Shown: piece after piece, positions 1-9,401 of the stretch
Numbering within the stretch: position 1 is the first letter of the stretch
How the letters are laid out: each line of letters opens with the position of its first letter
Assembly (NCBI GenBank): GCA_019414645.1
Contig: DXLP01000026.1
Coordinates: 1-32,299 of the forward strand
DNA length: 32,299 nt
Source: Collinsella sp.
Lineage (GTDB): Bacteria; Actinomycetota; Coriobacteriia; Coriobacteriales; Coriobacteriaceae
Direction of reading: 5' to 3'
Translations under genes and position numbers: made by a program
The notes under the pieces: model-generated
What the model was told of the DNA's origin: nothing
Seen by the model: only the letters and a program-made list of their open reading frames with translations
Database searches by the model: none

Positions 1-24
1 CCCGTGGGTTATACCCTAAGAGCA

Positions 25-47
25 AACCACCCTTTTTAAGGGTGGTT
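25..47 (-). terminator. Possible terminator of the leftmost gene
   Basis: An 8-bp stem (AACCACCC with GGGTGGTT, extendable inward by two T-A pairs) lies 27 nt beyond the stop codon of the leftward gene that ends at 74. Read leftward it is followed by a short, weakly T-rich stretch. The position fits a terminator, but the T-tract is poor. Confidence 0.5.
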
Positions 48-73
48 CTGATTCGGACGCGAGAGTTCGTGCA

Positions 74-1714
74 CTAGAGGTCTGCTATCAGCGCCTCAGC
101 GCAACGGATGCCGTCGGTGGCGGCACTCATGATGCCGCCGGCATATCCGGCACCCTCGCCGCAAGGGTAAAGGCCCGGGGTCGACACGGCGTGGCATGTT
201 CGATCGCGGATGACCGTAACCGGGGAGCTCGAACGCGTCTCCACGCCAGTGAGGACCGCATCGGGGCGGTCATAGCCACGCAGTTTCTTACCGAGCAGGG
301 GAATTCCCAAACGAAGCGATTCGACGATATGCTGCGGGAGGGCATCGTCGATCGCCGTCCAGGTCACGCCAAGTGGATAGGTTGGTTTTACCTTTCCGGG
401 TGCCGTGCTGGCGCGTCCTGCGAGGAAATCTCCGACGAGTTGTGCCGGTGCGTTCCAGTTGGAACCGCCCAGGCGATAGGCGGCCGCCTCGCAGGCACGC
501 TGGAGCTCGATGCCGGCGAGCGGGTCATCGTTGGGAAGGTCCTCAGGCGTGACGTTAACGAGCAGGGCGGCATTTGCGTTGCGTCCGTCGCGGGCATTGA
601 GACTGGCCCCGTTGACGCACAGATGGCACGGTTCTGAAGAGGCGGCAACAACCTGTCCGCCGGGGCACATGCAAAACGAGAACACGCTGCGGCCGTTGGG
701 AAGATGGGCAACAAGTTTGTAGGGGGCCGCCCCGAGCGCTGGATGTCCCGCCGAGGCTCCATATTGGGCTCTGTCGATGTCGCGTTGCGGATGCTCGATG
801 CGAACGCCCATGGCAAAGGTCTTTTGTGCGAGGGCCACGTTGTGGTCCTTAAGGAGCTCAAAAATATCGCGAGCAGAATGCCCGCAGGCGAGGATGAGGT
901 GCTTTGTCTCGATTGGCTCGTAAGCGGCGTCTTGGGACGATTGGACATCAATACCGGTGATGGCGCCAGACGCGTCGATGCGAATGTCGACGAGCTTCGT
1001 TCGATAACGGACGACACCTCCGAGCTGCTCGATGCGCTGGGATATAGCGGTGACAACCTTGGGAAGGATGTCGGAGCCAATGTGCGGCTTGGCATCCCAC
1101 AGAATATCGCGGGGCGCACCCGCCTCGACGAAGGTTTCGAGGATAAGGCGATGGGCGGGATTTTTTGTTCCCGTATTGAGCTTGCCGTCCGAGAAGGTCC
1201 CCGCGCCGCCCAGACCAAACTGAATATTGCTCTCGGGGTCGAGGATGCGCTCCTTTAGAAAGAGGTCGATCGTCTGCGAGCGGCGAAATGCCGGGTCGCC
1301 GCGCTCGATAAGCAAGGGCTTAAGACCTGCTTTGGCGAGCGTGAGCGCAGCGAAAAGGCCGGCGCATCCGGCGCCGACAACGACAGGGCGTTCTTGAGGT
1401 GCGTCGGAGACGGGGGAGGGGAATGAAGGCTCATCGTCTTCTATCGCGCGTACGCGCGAGCGGTCACGCTCGGCAACGCTGTCGACCGCTTCTCGCTCGA
1501 GGTGGGGACTAGTCAGCTCAACACGAAAGCTCAGGATAAAATGGACGTCTCGTTTTTTGCGAGCGTCGATTGACTTGCGGTGGAGCTCGATGGACTTGAT
1601 CTCGGAGTCCTTGCAACGTAGGACGCGCTTGGCGACTCGCTTGCCAACAATGAGACAGGTATTTTCATCGCCGGCTTCATCGAGCGACGCGTTGACTTGG
1701 GTGATTTCGATCAT
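74..1714 (-). CDS. COG2509-type FAD-dependent dehydrogenase
   Basis: Predicted 546-residue flavoprotein of the uncharacterised FAD-dependent dehydrogenase group (COG2509-like). Residues 1-70 form the family's N-terminal cap. The dinucleotide-binding motif GAGCAG is at residues 114-119 within a VVVGAG-start Rossmann fold and is followed by an FGLGGAGTFSDGKL block. The C-terminus has a YPCGEGAGYAGGI block that contacts FAD in related proteins. The reading frame is open further upstream to 1837, but ATG at 1714 is chosen because AAGGAG (1721-1726) sits 6 nt before it and the upstream residues look non-coding and overlap the preceding gene. The substrate is unknown. It follows the BaiN-like flavoprotein gene on the same strand, with a terminator-like hairpin in between, so it may be only partly co-transcribed. 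Confidence 0.88.
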   Translation of the reverse strand: MIEITQVNASLDEAGDENTCLIVGKRVAKRVLRCKDSEIKSIELHRKSIDARKKRDVHFILSFRVELTSPHLEREAVDSVAERDRSRVRAIEDDEPSFPSPVSDAPQERPVVVGAGCAGLFAALTLAKAGLKPLLIERGDPAFRRSQTIDLFLKERILDPESNIQFGLGGAGTFSDGKLNTGTKNPAHRLILETFVEAGAPRDILWDAKPHIGSDILPKVVTAISQRIEQLGGVVRYRTKLVDIRIDASGAITGIDVQSSQDAAYEPIETKHLILACGHSARDIFELLKDHNVALAQKTFAMGVRIEHPQRDIDRAQYGASAGHPALGAAPYKLVAHLPNGRSVFSFCMCPGGQVVAASSEPCHLCVNGASLNARDGRNANAALLVNVTPEDLPNDDPLAGIELQRACEAAAYRLGGSNWNAPAQLVGDFLAGRASTAPGKVKPTYPLGVTWTAIDDALPQHIVESLRLGIPLLGKKLRGYDRPDAVLTGVETRSSSPVTVIRDRTCHAVSTPGLYPCGEGAGYAGGIMSAATDGIRCAEALIADL

Positions 1715-1740
1715 CGAGGTCTCCTTAGAGGCAAGAAAGA

Positions 1741-1764
1741 GGCCGTCCGGTATCCCAGACGGCC
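1741..1764 (-). terminator. Hairpin between the two flavoprotein genes
   Basis: A perfect 7-bp stem (GGCCGTC/GACGGCC, 10-nt loop) lies 31 nt downstream of the leftward stop codon at 1795. Read leftward it is followed by TCTTTCTT. It looks like an intrinsic terminator or attenuator for the BaiN-like gene, placed just before the ribosome site of the next gene. Confidence 0.6.
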
Positions 1765-1794
1765 CGAATGCGTTTTTGATTATAGACTGCGCGG

Positions 1795-3066
1795 CTACAG
1801 GCTGCTTGCAGCGCGAATGCCCGAGAGCCAGGCCCACGCAAGGTTAAAGCCTCCGCAATCGGCGTCGATGTCGAGCGCTTCGCCGCAGACGTAAAGCGGG
1901 GCGTCGACAACGCTGCGCGCGCGTAGACTGGGTGTTGAGATGCTCTCGACAGATACGCCACCACGCGTGACCTGCGCCGAGCGCTCCTCGGCTGTTCCCT
2001 CGACGAGCAACTTAAAGTGCTTGAGGATCGAGACCAGGTGGATGATATCGTTGGAGCCTGGATGGCACTGCTCGAACGCTGTACAGACGACGCGGGAGAG
2101 TTGCGGGGCGAGCATGCCGTCGAGCCAACGGGGATCGCGGGGCGAAAAGCCGCCGAGCAGCTTAACGCGCCGGTTGAGCATATCGAGCAGCTCGTCTTTA
2201 GAGAGGTCGGGGAAAACGTCGAGCAGGATCGTATCGCCGCGCTGGATACGACGGGAGAGGTTGAAGACAGCGACGCCCGAGATGCCGAAGGTTCGAAACA
2301 GTACTTCACCGTCTTCGTGCCAGAGCTCACTACGGTTACGGGTGAGCGTCAAGCGGGCGCGGACGCGCAGACCATCCAACGTCTTGAGTGCTGCCCGATC
2401 GCCAACGACCGTTGCCGATACGGGGCAGAGGATGGGGTGCAGCGAAGTGAGGGGGAGGCTAAACGTATCGGCGATACCGGTGGGGTTGCCGCCCGTGGCG
2501 ATAATTACGGCATGTGCCTGCAGGGCCTCGTTCTTGCGAGGGACATCGGCGAGCGCTTTCCGAAGCGAGCGGAGCTCCGATTTTCGGTCGTCGTGCTTTT
2601 TTGCCTTGAGCGCCCGCGCTGGACGGTCTATTTGGAGTGCCCAGCCTTCGGAAACTTTGTGCGCCGAGGCAACGTTGGCTCCGCAGATTAAGGTGATACC
2701 TAGGCGGTTGCAAACGTTGAGAAGCGCGTCGCGCACCGATTCTGCGCGAAGGGAGCGCGGGTATAGCCGGCCTTCCTCGGAGGTTGTCATGATGCCCAGC
2801 GAGGAGAAGAAACCCATAAGCTCTTGTTCGGGTTGGGGGCCCATGACAGATTCGACGAATGCGGGGTGGTTATACCGCTGAGGATCAATCGATTCGTTGG
2901 AGAGGTTGCAGCGGCCGTTACCGGTCGCAAGGAGCTTTAGGCCGCAGGCGACATCGCGCTCAACGATGCAGACGCTTTTGCCAGCACGTGCGGCCGTAAT
3001 GGCGGCGGCGAGGCCTGAAGCCCCGCCGCCGATTAGCAGGACGTCATAGAAGGCGCTCGTGTTCAC
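1795..3066 (-). CDS. BaiN/HI0933-family NAD(P)/FAD-dependent flavoprotein
   Basis: Predicted 423-residue flavoprotein of the HI0933/COG2081 family (annotated variously as BaiN-like or aminoacetone-oxidase-family FAD-binding enzyme). GGGASG at residues 13-18 is the FAD Rossmann motif. The family block TGNGRCNLSN is at 48-57, and a C-terminal YVCGEALDIDADCGGFNLAWAW block closes the FAD site. Length is normal for the family. The start is GTG at 3066, directly abutting the TAA of the mrp gene (TAAGTG), so translation is probably coupled to it. The physiological substrate is unknown. The BaiN name comes from a proposed role in bile acid dehydroxylation in Clostridium, and nothing else of a bai operon is present here. 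Confidence 0.88.
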   Translation of the reverse strand: MNTSAFYDVLLIGGGASGLAAAITAARAGKSVCIVERDVACGLKLLATGNGRCNLSNESIDPQRYNHPAFVESVMGPQPEQELMGFFSSLGIMTTSEEGRLYPRSLRAESVRDALLNVCNRLGITLICGANVASAHKVSEGWALQIDRPARALKAKKHDDRKSELRSLRKALADVPRKNEALQAHAVIIATGGNPTGIADTFSLPLTSLHPILCPVSATVVGDRAALKTLDGLRVRARLTLTRNRSELWHEDGEVLFRTFGISGVAVFNLSRRIQRGDTILLDVFPDLSKDELLDMLNRRVKLLGGFSPRDPRWLDGMLAPQLSRVVCTAFEQCHPGSNDIIHLVSILKHFKLLVEGTAEERSAQVTRGGVSVESISTPSLRARSVVDAPLYVCGEALDIDADCGGFNLAWAWLSGIRAASSL

Positions 3067-3897
3067 TTAGGCCTCGTCGGTCTCGTGCGGGGTAATAGCC
3101 TCGACGGCAGAGACTGCCTTGGGCAACATGCCATCGGGCAGCGCGGTCTCAACCTCGCCCTTATCGCAGGCCTCGGCGAGTGCCGGATTAATGGGAAGCG
3201 TGCCCAAGATGTCGAGGTTATAGCGCTCTGCGACCTCGGGGAGCTTGCTTTTGCCAAAGACCTCGATCTTCTTGCCGCAGTCGGGGCACTCGATATAGCT
3301 CATGTTCTCGACGATGCCCAGAATGGGGACGTTCATCTTCTCGGCCATGTTGACCGCCTTGGCGACGATCATCGAGACCAGGTCCTGCGGGCTCGTGACG
3401 ATGACGATGCCGTCGACGGGCAGCGACTGGAAGACGGTGAGCGCGACGTCGCCTGTTCCCGGAGGCATGTCGACCAGCAGGTAGTCGATGGGGCCCCACG
3501 AGGTCTCGCTCCAGAACTGCCTAATGGCGCCTGCGATGACCGGACCGCGCCAAAGGACGGGGTCGGTCTCGTTTTGGAGCAGAAGGTTGGAGCTCATGAC
3601 CTTGACGCCGTGCTCGGAGATTTCGGGCAGCATGAGGTTGCCAAGGGCATGGACGTGGCGTCCGCTCATGCCGAACATCTTGGGGATAGAGGGACCGGTG
3701 ATGTCGGCATCGAGGACGCCGACCTTGTGGCCGTGACGGGCAAGCTCGGTGGCGATGGCACCGGTGACAAACGACTTGCCGACACCGCCCTTGCCGGAAA
3801 GCACGGCGATGACGCGTTTGACCTCGGACAGCGTGTTCTCCTCAAATTGCGACGGCGACGTTTGTCCGCCGGCGGCCTGTGCGTGCTCGCAACCCAT
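3067..3897 (-). CDS. mrp: Mrp/ApbC-family Fe-S cluster carrier ATPase
   Basis: Predicted 276-residue cytosolic P-loop ATPase of the Mrp/NBP35 (ApbC) group, which binds and transfers iron-sulfur clusters to apoproteins. The deviant Walker A motif GKGGVGKS is at residues 35-42, the switch I-like DADITGPSIP at 64-73, and DMPPGTGD at 143-150. The cluster-binding CPDC pair is at 204-207. An extra Cys is at residue 3 (MGCEH), a remnant of the longer N-terminal Cys region seen in some homologues. ATG at 3897 is chosen over the upstream frame extension because AAGGAG (3904-3909) lies 6 nt before it. It is first in a leftward unit with the flavoprotein gene that begins at the next base, so that protein is a plausible partner or co-regulated product. 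Confidence 0.92.
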   Translation of the reverse strand: MGCEHAQAAGGQTSPSQFEENTLSEVKRVIAVLSGKGGVGKSFVTGAIATELARHGHKVGVLDADITGPSIPKMFGMSGRHVHALGNLMLPEISEHGVKVMSSNLLLQNETDPVLWRGPVIAGAIRQFWSETSWGPIDYLLVDMPPGTGDVALTVFQSLPVDGIVIVTSPQDLVSMIVAKAVNMAEKMNVPILGIVENMSYIECPDCGKKIEVFGKSKLPEVAERYNLDILGTLPINPALAEACDKGEVETALPDGMLPKAVSAVEAITPHETDEA

Positions 3898-3952
3898 GTA
3901 TGACTCCTTTGTATATGTTGGGGCCGGAGCCCCGTGATGTGACACGAGCGTC

Positions 3953-3982
3953 ATTGTACCCTCGTTTGCGAGCGGGAGTCAT
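3953..3982 (-). promoter_or_regulatory. Candidate promoter for mrp
   Basis: Read leftward, TACAAT (3953-3958) matches a -10 box with an 18-nt spacer to ATGACT (3977-3982), a 4-of-6 match to the -35 consensus. The predicted start gives a leader of about 50 nt, including a small GGGGC/GCCCC hairpin, before the mrp ribosome site. Found by inspection only. Confidence 0.45.
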
Positions 3983-4042
3983 TTGCGATGCATTTGGGCC
4001 GAGCGTGCTTGCAATACGATGGGCCCAAGCGAATGGGCGGGC

Positions 4043-6157
4043 TTACTGAACTTTGCTGGCGAACTCGAGGTATTGCATGCGCTGCAGCTTGTCGATCGTC
4101 GAGGTGTATGGGCTGTCTTCAGATTCCAAGTTGTAGCGCAGCCCGTCGGCACCAATATAGCCGGCGACATTGATGGTGGGCACATCTGACCTTGTTGCAA
4201 GCAGGGCCTTTTGATAGTCAGTGAGCGGGGCGCCGATCTTATTAAGGGTAATAGCTGCAATCTCGTTTGCCCCGACGGTGTCGTAGACGTTGAGCTCGGT
4301 ATTGCCGGCGATTTCATAGTTGGCCCAGACGAAATAGGTCGACTGATAGATACGGAAAGCGTGGCTTGCCGTATCTTCCTGAGGGTACAGCTCGTCGTTG
4401 AGAGTCGTTGCGGCGCTCGGCTGATGGTCGCCAAAAAAGACAAGAACAACCGGTCTGCCGATATTGCGGAGCTCATTGATAGAGTACTCGAGGTCCCGGT
4501 CGGATGCATTGATGCAGGTGAGATAGGTATTGAGCGCGCTATTGGCGCCCTCGCTGGCTCCCTCGACCCAATAGTTTGTCAGCTCTTCGGCGGGAACGGT
4601 GCCATAGTCGTAGCCGCCGTGATTTTGCATCGTGACGTCAAAGATGAACTGCGGCGCTTCGTCGGTTCTAAGCAGGTCGAGTATCTTGTCGTAGGTGGCG
4701 TAGTCGCATACGCCGGCATGGTAACAGGGCGCACCTTCGAAATCGCCGATTGAAAGAAAGTCTCCAAAGCCCAGCTGCTGATAGATCTTATCTCGATGGT
4801 AGTTGACGGGGTTTTGCGGGTGCATAGCGGTAGCGGTATACCCAAGCTCTTTAAGGTCCTTTGCCAGGCTGTTGACGCCATTCATCTGATACAGCTGATA
4901 GGGGATCTTGCCTAATCCGACAAAGGCCGTTGTCGCTCCGGTCAAAAATTCGAATTCGGAGTTTGCCGTTCCGCCACCGGTGACCGAAGCGAGCATGGTG
5001 CCGCGAACAAGTGTGTCGGGAAGCGAGTTGTAGAATGCGGGGCCGGTGTACCCGGCCGCCTGGAGCTGCTCAAAGCACGAAAGGTCGCTAAAACTCTCGT
5101 TCATGACGGCAACAATCGTCGGCTTGATTTCATTGAACTGGGCAACGGCAGCCGCGCGCTGCTCGCTCGAGCCATACGTGCTGTCGTAGGCGGCGGCGAG
5201 CTCCTGCTCGATGCTCTGCGCCTCATCGGGCGTATAGCCTTCGGGCTTCTCAATGGGCAACTCGTTGGCCATTTCGGTGAACGAAGTGATAAAACCCTGA
5301 GACGTATATGTGGTGATGGGCTGCCAACGGTCAAATCCAAAATCCAGCGCCTGCTCCAAGTCGATGCTGGAAAAGCCCGAGAGCTCCACAACGGTCACTA
5401 GCAGAAAAGCGCAGAGGTTAGCGGCGATTGCGGGGAAGACATGGGTGGGCGTACGGAGCTTTCGCGGTCGGATAAGCGAAAGAAGCCCCAGGGAAATCTC
5501 CAGCAGGGCGAGAGAGGTTACGATTCCGGCGGTAAAGGTAAACTCGTATCCCTCGCTCACTTCCATTGCGGTGCCGAGGGCCAAGATATCGCTTGGCAGG
5601 ATGGCTTCGCCTTTAAACGTTATGACGAAGTGCTCGGCAATGCCAAGGATGCAACAGGCGACGGGCACGAGGGCCATGACGCCTCCATGACGCTGTCCCA
5701 GCAAATAAAGGGAGAGCAGAACCGTCGCGAGCAGCCCGACGGAAAACCCGAATGAGTTGGCGGGAATGCGATAGAACGTTTCGTTACAGGCAATTTCGAG
5801 TGAAACGAACGAGAGCGCTGAAACAGCGGCGATGACAAGGATGTCACGGCAAATACAGGCAACCGTTCCCGTCGCAAGATCGGTTTGGTCGATATGTCCC
5901 GAAACCAAGGGCTCGACAAGAAGTATGACGGCGGCAGCACCGAGCGCCGAATAAGAAAGGACCCATAGGGAATTGTCCTCATTTACGAGCAATTGATTCG
6001 TAATCCATGCAGCTACCATGCCGAGCGGGATGAGGAGCGTCGCGCACCAAAAGACGCGGGCAATGGGCGGCTTTTCATTGTGTTTGATTGAAAAATACAC
6101 GCGCACGACGACGGTGGCCACGATAAGGACGGCGATGAATATGGGCAGATTGGCCAT
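4043..6157 (-). CDS. LTA-synthase-like membrane sulfatase-fold transferase
   Basis: Predicted 704-residue polytopic protein. Residues 1-260 hold about six to seven hydrophobic helices; the rest is an extracellular alkaline-phosphatase/sulfatase-fold domain like that of lipoteichoic acid synthase. Visible landmarks are the metal-site glutamate in VMNESFSD (Glu354) and the catalytic Thr in GGGTANSEFEF (Thr397). HPQNPVNYHRDKIYQQLGF is at 446-464, QNHGGYD at 511-517, and the metal-binding pair in FFGDHQPS is Asp577/His578. The family transfers glycerol-phosphate or related groups from phosphatidyl lipids to surface glycolipids or glycans; the acceptor here is unknown. ATG at 6157 is the first start after an in-frame stop, but its ribosome site is weak. 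A better site (AGAGGA) precedes an out-of-frame ATG 38 nt upstream. Monocistronic by layout. Confidence 0.85.
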   Translation of the reverse strand: MANLPIFIAVLIVATVVVRVYFSIKHNEKPPIARVFWCATLLIPLGMVAAWITNQLLVNEDNSLWVLSYSALGAAAVILLVEPLVSGHIDQTDLATGTVACICRDILVIAAVSALSFVSLEIACNETFYRIPANSFGFSVGLLATVLLSLYLLGQRHGGVMALVPVACCILGIAEHFVITFKGEAILPSDILALGTAMEVSEGYEFTFTAGIVTSLALLEISLGLLSLIRPRKLRTPTHVFPAIAANLCAFLLVTVVELSGFSSIDLEQALDFGFDRWQPITTYTSQGFITSFTEMANELPIEKPEGYTPDEAQSIEQELAAAYDSTYGSSEQRAAAVAQFNEIKPTIVAVMNESFSDLSCFEQLQAAGYTGPAFYNSLPDTLVRGTMLASVTGGGTANSEFEFLTGATTAFVGLGKIPYQLYQMNGVNSLAKDLKELGYTATAMHPQNPVNYHRDKIYQQLGFGDFLSIGDFEGAPCYHAGVCDYATYDKILDLLRTDEAPQFIFDVTMQNHGGYDYGTVPAEELTNYWVEGASEGANSALNTYLTCINASDRDLEYSINELRNIGRPVVLVFFGDHQPSAATTLNDELYPQEDTASHAFRIYQSTYFVWANYEIAGNTELNVYDTVGANEIAAITLNKIGAPLTDYQKALLATRSDVPTINVAGYIGADGLRYNLESEDSPYTSTIDKLQRMQYLEFASKVQ

Positions 6158-6313
6158 GTCGCTCGAAGTGATTTCAAGGGGATATCTTCGGTCATGGACG
6201 TTCCTCTGTTACAGCAAATTAAGTTCAGTAGTAGATTACTGTAACCTTTCCACGGCATTTCGAGAAACAAAGCACCCGATACGCAAAGCTAAAGGTCTGC
6301 GAATCTTGTATTA

Positions 6314-6327
6314 CGAACATCTGTGCG
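6314..6327 (+). promoter_or_regulatory. LexA/SOS-box-like site upstream of uvrA
   Basis: CGAACATCTGTGCG matches 12 of 14 positions of the Gram-positive SOS operator (CGAAC-N4-GTTCG type). It lies about 28 nt upstream of the candidate uvrA -10 box and next to where the -35 would be, a sensible place for repression. uvrA is a classical LexA target, which raises the prior. The right half-site is imperfect. Confidence 0.45.
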
Positions 6328-6354
6328 CGTCGAGTGCGCTAAACTCATCGACAG

Positions 6355-6360
6355 TATGAT
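6355..6360 (+). promoter_or_regulatory. Candidate uvrA -10 box
   Basis: TATGAT is a 5-of-6 match to the -10 consensus, 29 nt before the uvrA ATG, which would give a leader of about 20 nt that just accommodates the ribosome site. No good -35 sits at 17 nt (GAGTGC at 6332-6337), consistent with a weak or regulated promoter. The rest of the 231-base gap between the divergent genes shows no open frame I would call. Confidence 0.45.
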
Positions 6361-6388
6361 TCGATGCAATAGGAGGCAAGGAGCTTCC

Positions 6389-9265
6389 ATGTCTGATTCT
6401 TCTATCGTTATTCGCGGCGCTCGTGAGCACAACCTCCGTGATATCGATGTTTCCATTCCGCGTGACCAACTCGTGGTCATTACCGGTCTTTCTGGCTCGG
6501 GCAAGAGTTCGCTGGCATTTGACACTATCTATGCCGAGGGCCAGCGTCGATACGTCGAGAGCCTTTCGAGCTATGCGCGCCAGTTCTTGGGCCAGATGGA
6601 CAAACCCGACTTGGATTCAATCGACGGCCTTTCGCCGGCGGTGTCGATCGACCAAAAGACGACGTCTAAAAACCCTCGCTCGACGGTTGGCACCGTAACC
6701 GAGATTTATGACTATCTGCGCCTGCTGTTCGCCCGTGTGGGCACCCCGCACTGTCCCGAATGCGGCCGCGTCATTGAGCGTCAGACGACCGACCAGGTTG
6801 CCGACAAGGTCTTGGCGGCGGGGGAGGGCCGCCGCGCGTTTGTGCTGGCACCGGTGGTGCGCGGGCGAAAAGGCGAGTACACCAAACTGTTTGAGGACCT
6901 TCGCGCCGAGGGCTTTAGCCGCGTGCGTGTCGACGGTGAAGTGCGCTCGCTCGACGATCCGATCGATCTGGACAAGAAGTTCAAGCACGATATCGAGGTC
7001 GTAGTCGATCGCATCGTGATCCGTGAGAACTCTCTGGGCCGTATCGCCGAGTCTGTTGAGCAGGCGACCGCGCTGGCTCACGGCAATGTAAACGTGTACA
7101 TGCTGCCCGATCGTGATGCTCCCGAGGGGACCGAGGGCGAGCTGCTGGAGTATTCGTTGGCCTTGGCGTGCCCGGAGCATGGTCACTCCATTGACGATCT
7201 TCAGCCGCGTGATTTTTCGTTCAACGCTCCCTATGGCGCATGTCCTGAGTGCGACGGCCTGGGCTTTAAGAAAACCGTTGATGCCGAGGCGTTGATCGAG
7301 GACCCCTCGAAGTCCATTGCCGACGGAGTCTTTGGTAGCCTGTTTGGCAACTCGAACTACTATCCGCAGATTTTTGCTGCGGTCTGCAAACACTTTAAGG
7401 TGAGCACCGATACGCCGTGGGAGGACTTGCCCCCTCGCGTGCGTCGTGCATTCTTGGATGGCCTGGGCGATACGAAGATCTCGGTCGACTACCAAAAGCT
7501 CGACGGACGTCGCAGCCAGTGGGATACCAAGTTTTCGGGCGTTCGCAACATCCTGTACGAACGCTATACCGAGACGACGAACGAGAACACCAAGGCGCGC
7601 CTGGAGAAGTACATTCGCGAGGAGCCGTGCTCGAGCTGCCACGGCGCTCGTTTGCGCCCTGAGATGCTCGCCGTCACCGTGGGCGGCAAGTCCATTTACG
7701 AGGTTTGTTGCCTGTCGTGCCGTGAATCGCTCGAGTTTTTTGAGGGCCTGGAACTCACCGAGCGCCAACAGTTTATCGGCGGCCGTATCGTCAAGGAAAT
7801 CCTGGAGCGCTTGCGTTTTCTGGTCGATGTTGGACTCGACTATCTGACGCTCGATCGTGCCTCGGCGACGCTTTCCGGTGGCGAGGCGCAGCGTATTCGC
7901 CTGGCAACGCAGATCGGCGCGGGTCTCATGGGCGTGCTCTATATTCTGGACGAGCCCTCGATCGGTCTTCATCAGCGTGACAACGAGCGCTTGATCAAGA
8001 CGCTCGAGCGCCTGCGCGATATCGGCAATACCGTTATCGTCGTCGAACACGACGAGGATACAATTCGTGCCGCCGATTACGTGATCGACATGGGGCCCGG
8101 CGCCGGCGTCAACGGCGGACACGTAGTCGCGGCGGGAACGCCTGCCGATATCATGGCGTGTCCTGAGTCGATGACGGGCGCTTATCTGACCGGCAAACGA
8201 ATGATCCGGGTGCCTGATGAACGGCGCAAGCCCGGTCGCGGCTGCCTTAAAATTACGGGCGCTCGAGCCAACAACCTCAAAAACGTTACTGCCAAGATCG
8301 AGTTTGGTACGCTTACGGTTGTTACCGGCGTGTCAGGATCGGGCAAGAGCTCCCTGGTTACCGATACCATTGCGCCTGCCCTTACGAATGCCATTCACCG
8401 TTCGACGCGCCCTGTGGGTCCATATAAGAAAATCGAGGGCATCGAGTGTATCGATAAGGTTATCGATATCGACCAGTCGCCGATTGGCCGCACGCCGCGT
8501 TCCAACCCTGCTACCTATATCGGCCTGTGGGATGATCTTCGCGCGCTGTTTGCGAGTACGCCGGAGTCGAAGGCGCGCGGCTACTCGCCGGGTCGTTTCT
8601 CCTTTAATGTGAGTGGCGGGCGCTGTGAGGCGTGCAAGGGCGACGGGCAGATCAAGATCGAGATGCACTTCCTTCCCGATATCTACGTTCCCTGCGAAGT
8701 TTGCGGCGGTAAACGCTACAACCGCGAGACACTCGAGGTCACCTACCGTGGCAAGACCATCTCGGACGTGCTCGAAATGAGTGTCACCGAGGCGCTGGCC
8801 TTCTTTGGGAATATCCCGCAGATTAAGCGCAAGCTCCAAACGCTGTACGATGTAGGCTTGGGCTACGTGAGCCTGGGCCAGCCCGCCACGACGCTCTCGG
8901 GCGGCGAGGCGCAGCGTGTGAAGCTCGCCAAGGAGCTTCATCGACGCCAGACGGGCAAGACGTTCTATATTTTGGACGAGCCGACGACCGGCCTTCATTT
9001 TGAGGACGTCCGCCAGCTGCTCGATGTGCTGCAGCGCTTGGTCGATGCGGGCAACACGGTGCTGGTGATTGAGCACAACCTTGATGTCATCAAGGTTGCC
9101 GATCGTCTGATCGATATGGGTCCCGAGGGCGGTAACGGCGGCGGAACCGTTGTGGTTTCGGGCACACCGGAGCAGGTTGCGGCATGCCCGCAGAGCTATA
9201 CCGGCAAGTTCTTGGCGCCGTTGCTCAAACGCGATAAGGAGCGTCAAGCGCAACTCGATGCCTAA
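6389..9265 (+). CDS. uvrA: Excinuclease ABC subunit A
   Basis: Predicted 958-residue UvrA, the DNA-damage recognition ATPase of nucleotide excision repair. It dimerises and loads UvrB at lesions. The N-terminal ATPase has Walker A GLSGSGKS (33-40), the family block [18 protein letters not shown] (53-70), and CPEC at 122-125. The zinc-module cysteines are in CPEHGHS and ACPECDGLG. The first signature ([12 protein letters not shown]) is before position 7920. The C-terminal half repeats the pattern with [10 protein letters not shown], a second zinc module (CEACKGDG...[10 protein letters not shown]) and [15 protein letters not shown]. Length is typical and the frame is intact. ATG at 6389 is chosen over the open frame back to 6323 because AAGGAG (6378-6383) lies 5 nt before it and the family starts here. 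Divergent from the LTA-synthase-like gene. Confidence 0.98.
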   Translation: MSDSSIVIRGAREHNLRDIDVSIPRDQLVVITGLSGSGKSSLAFDTIYAEGQRRYVESLSSYARQFLGQMDKPDLDSIDGLSPAVSIDQKTTSKNPRSTVGTVTEIYDYLRLLFARVGTPHCPECGRVIERQTTDQVADKVLAAGEGRRAFVLAPVVRGRKGEYTKLFEDLRAEGFSRVRVDGEVRSLDDPIDLDKKFKHDIEVVVDRIVIRENSLGRIAESVEQATALAHGNVNVYMLPDRDAPEGTEGELLEYSLALACPEHGHSIDDLQPRDFSFNAPYGACPECDGLGFKKTVDAEALIEDPSKSIADGVFGSLFGNSNYYPQIFAAVCKHFKVSTDTPWEDLPPRVRRAFLDGLGDTKISVDYQKLDGRRSQWDTKFSGVRNILYERYTETTNENTKARLEKYIREEPCSSCHGARLRPEMLAVTVGGKSIYEVCCLSCRESLEFFEGLELTERQQFIGGRIVKEILERLRFLVDVGLDYLTLDRASATLSGGEAQRIRLATQIGAGLMGVLYILDEPSIGLHQRDNERLIKTLERLRDIGNTVIVVEHDEDTIRAADYVIDMGPGAGVNGGHVVAAGTPADIMACPESMTGAYLTGKRMIRVPDERRKPGRGCLKITGARANNLKNVTAKIEFGTLTVVTGVSGSGKSSLVTDTIAPALTNAIHRSTRPVGPYKKIEGIECIDKVIDIDQSPIGRTPRSNPATYIGLWDDLRALFASTPESKARGYSPGRFSFNVSGGRCEACKGDGQIKIEMHFLPDIYVPCEVCGGKRYNRETLEVTYRGKTISDVLEMSVTEALAFFGNIPQIKRKLQTLYDVGLGYVSLGQPATTLSGGEAQRVKLAKELHRRQTGKTFYILDEPTTGLHFEDVRQLLDVLQRLVDAGNTVLVIEHNLDVIKVADRLIDMGPEGGNGGGTVVVSGTPEQVAACPQSYTGKFLAPLLKRDKERQAQLDA

Positions 9266-9287
9266 TACATAGGTGTTTTTGAAACAT

Positions 9288-9328
9288 GAGCGCCGCCGAT
9301 TCCTTGCGATTCGGTGGCGCTCTCTTTG
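9288..9328 (+). terminator. uvrA terminator
   Basis: A 12-bp stem with one G-U pair (GAGCGCCGCCGA with TCGGTGGCGCTC, loop of about 11 nt) begins 23 nt after the uvrA stop and is followed by TCTTTG. This is a good intrinsic terminator and separates uvrA from the downstream operon. Confidence 0.8.
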
Positions 9329-9401
9329 TCGAGATAGCGTATGCCGCGCAAATGGACATATACTTAAAAATTGCGTTCTTATATGAGGGAAAGGATATGC
9401 C

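Noticed and set aside
6158..6195. Out-of-frame ATG with AGAGGA before the LTA-synthase-like gene, as a leader peptide or as proof of a frameshift
   Set aside because: Its frame runs into Ser/Pro/Arg-rich shadow sequence, while the called frame starts a normal membrane helix. One good-looking ribosome site is not enough to call a gene.
6617..8122. 501-codon minus-strand frame inside uvrA
   Set aside because: UvrA motifs are unambiguous on the plus strand; the antisense frame has no recognisable pattern or ribosome site.
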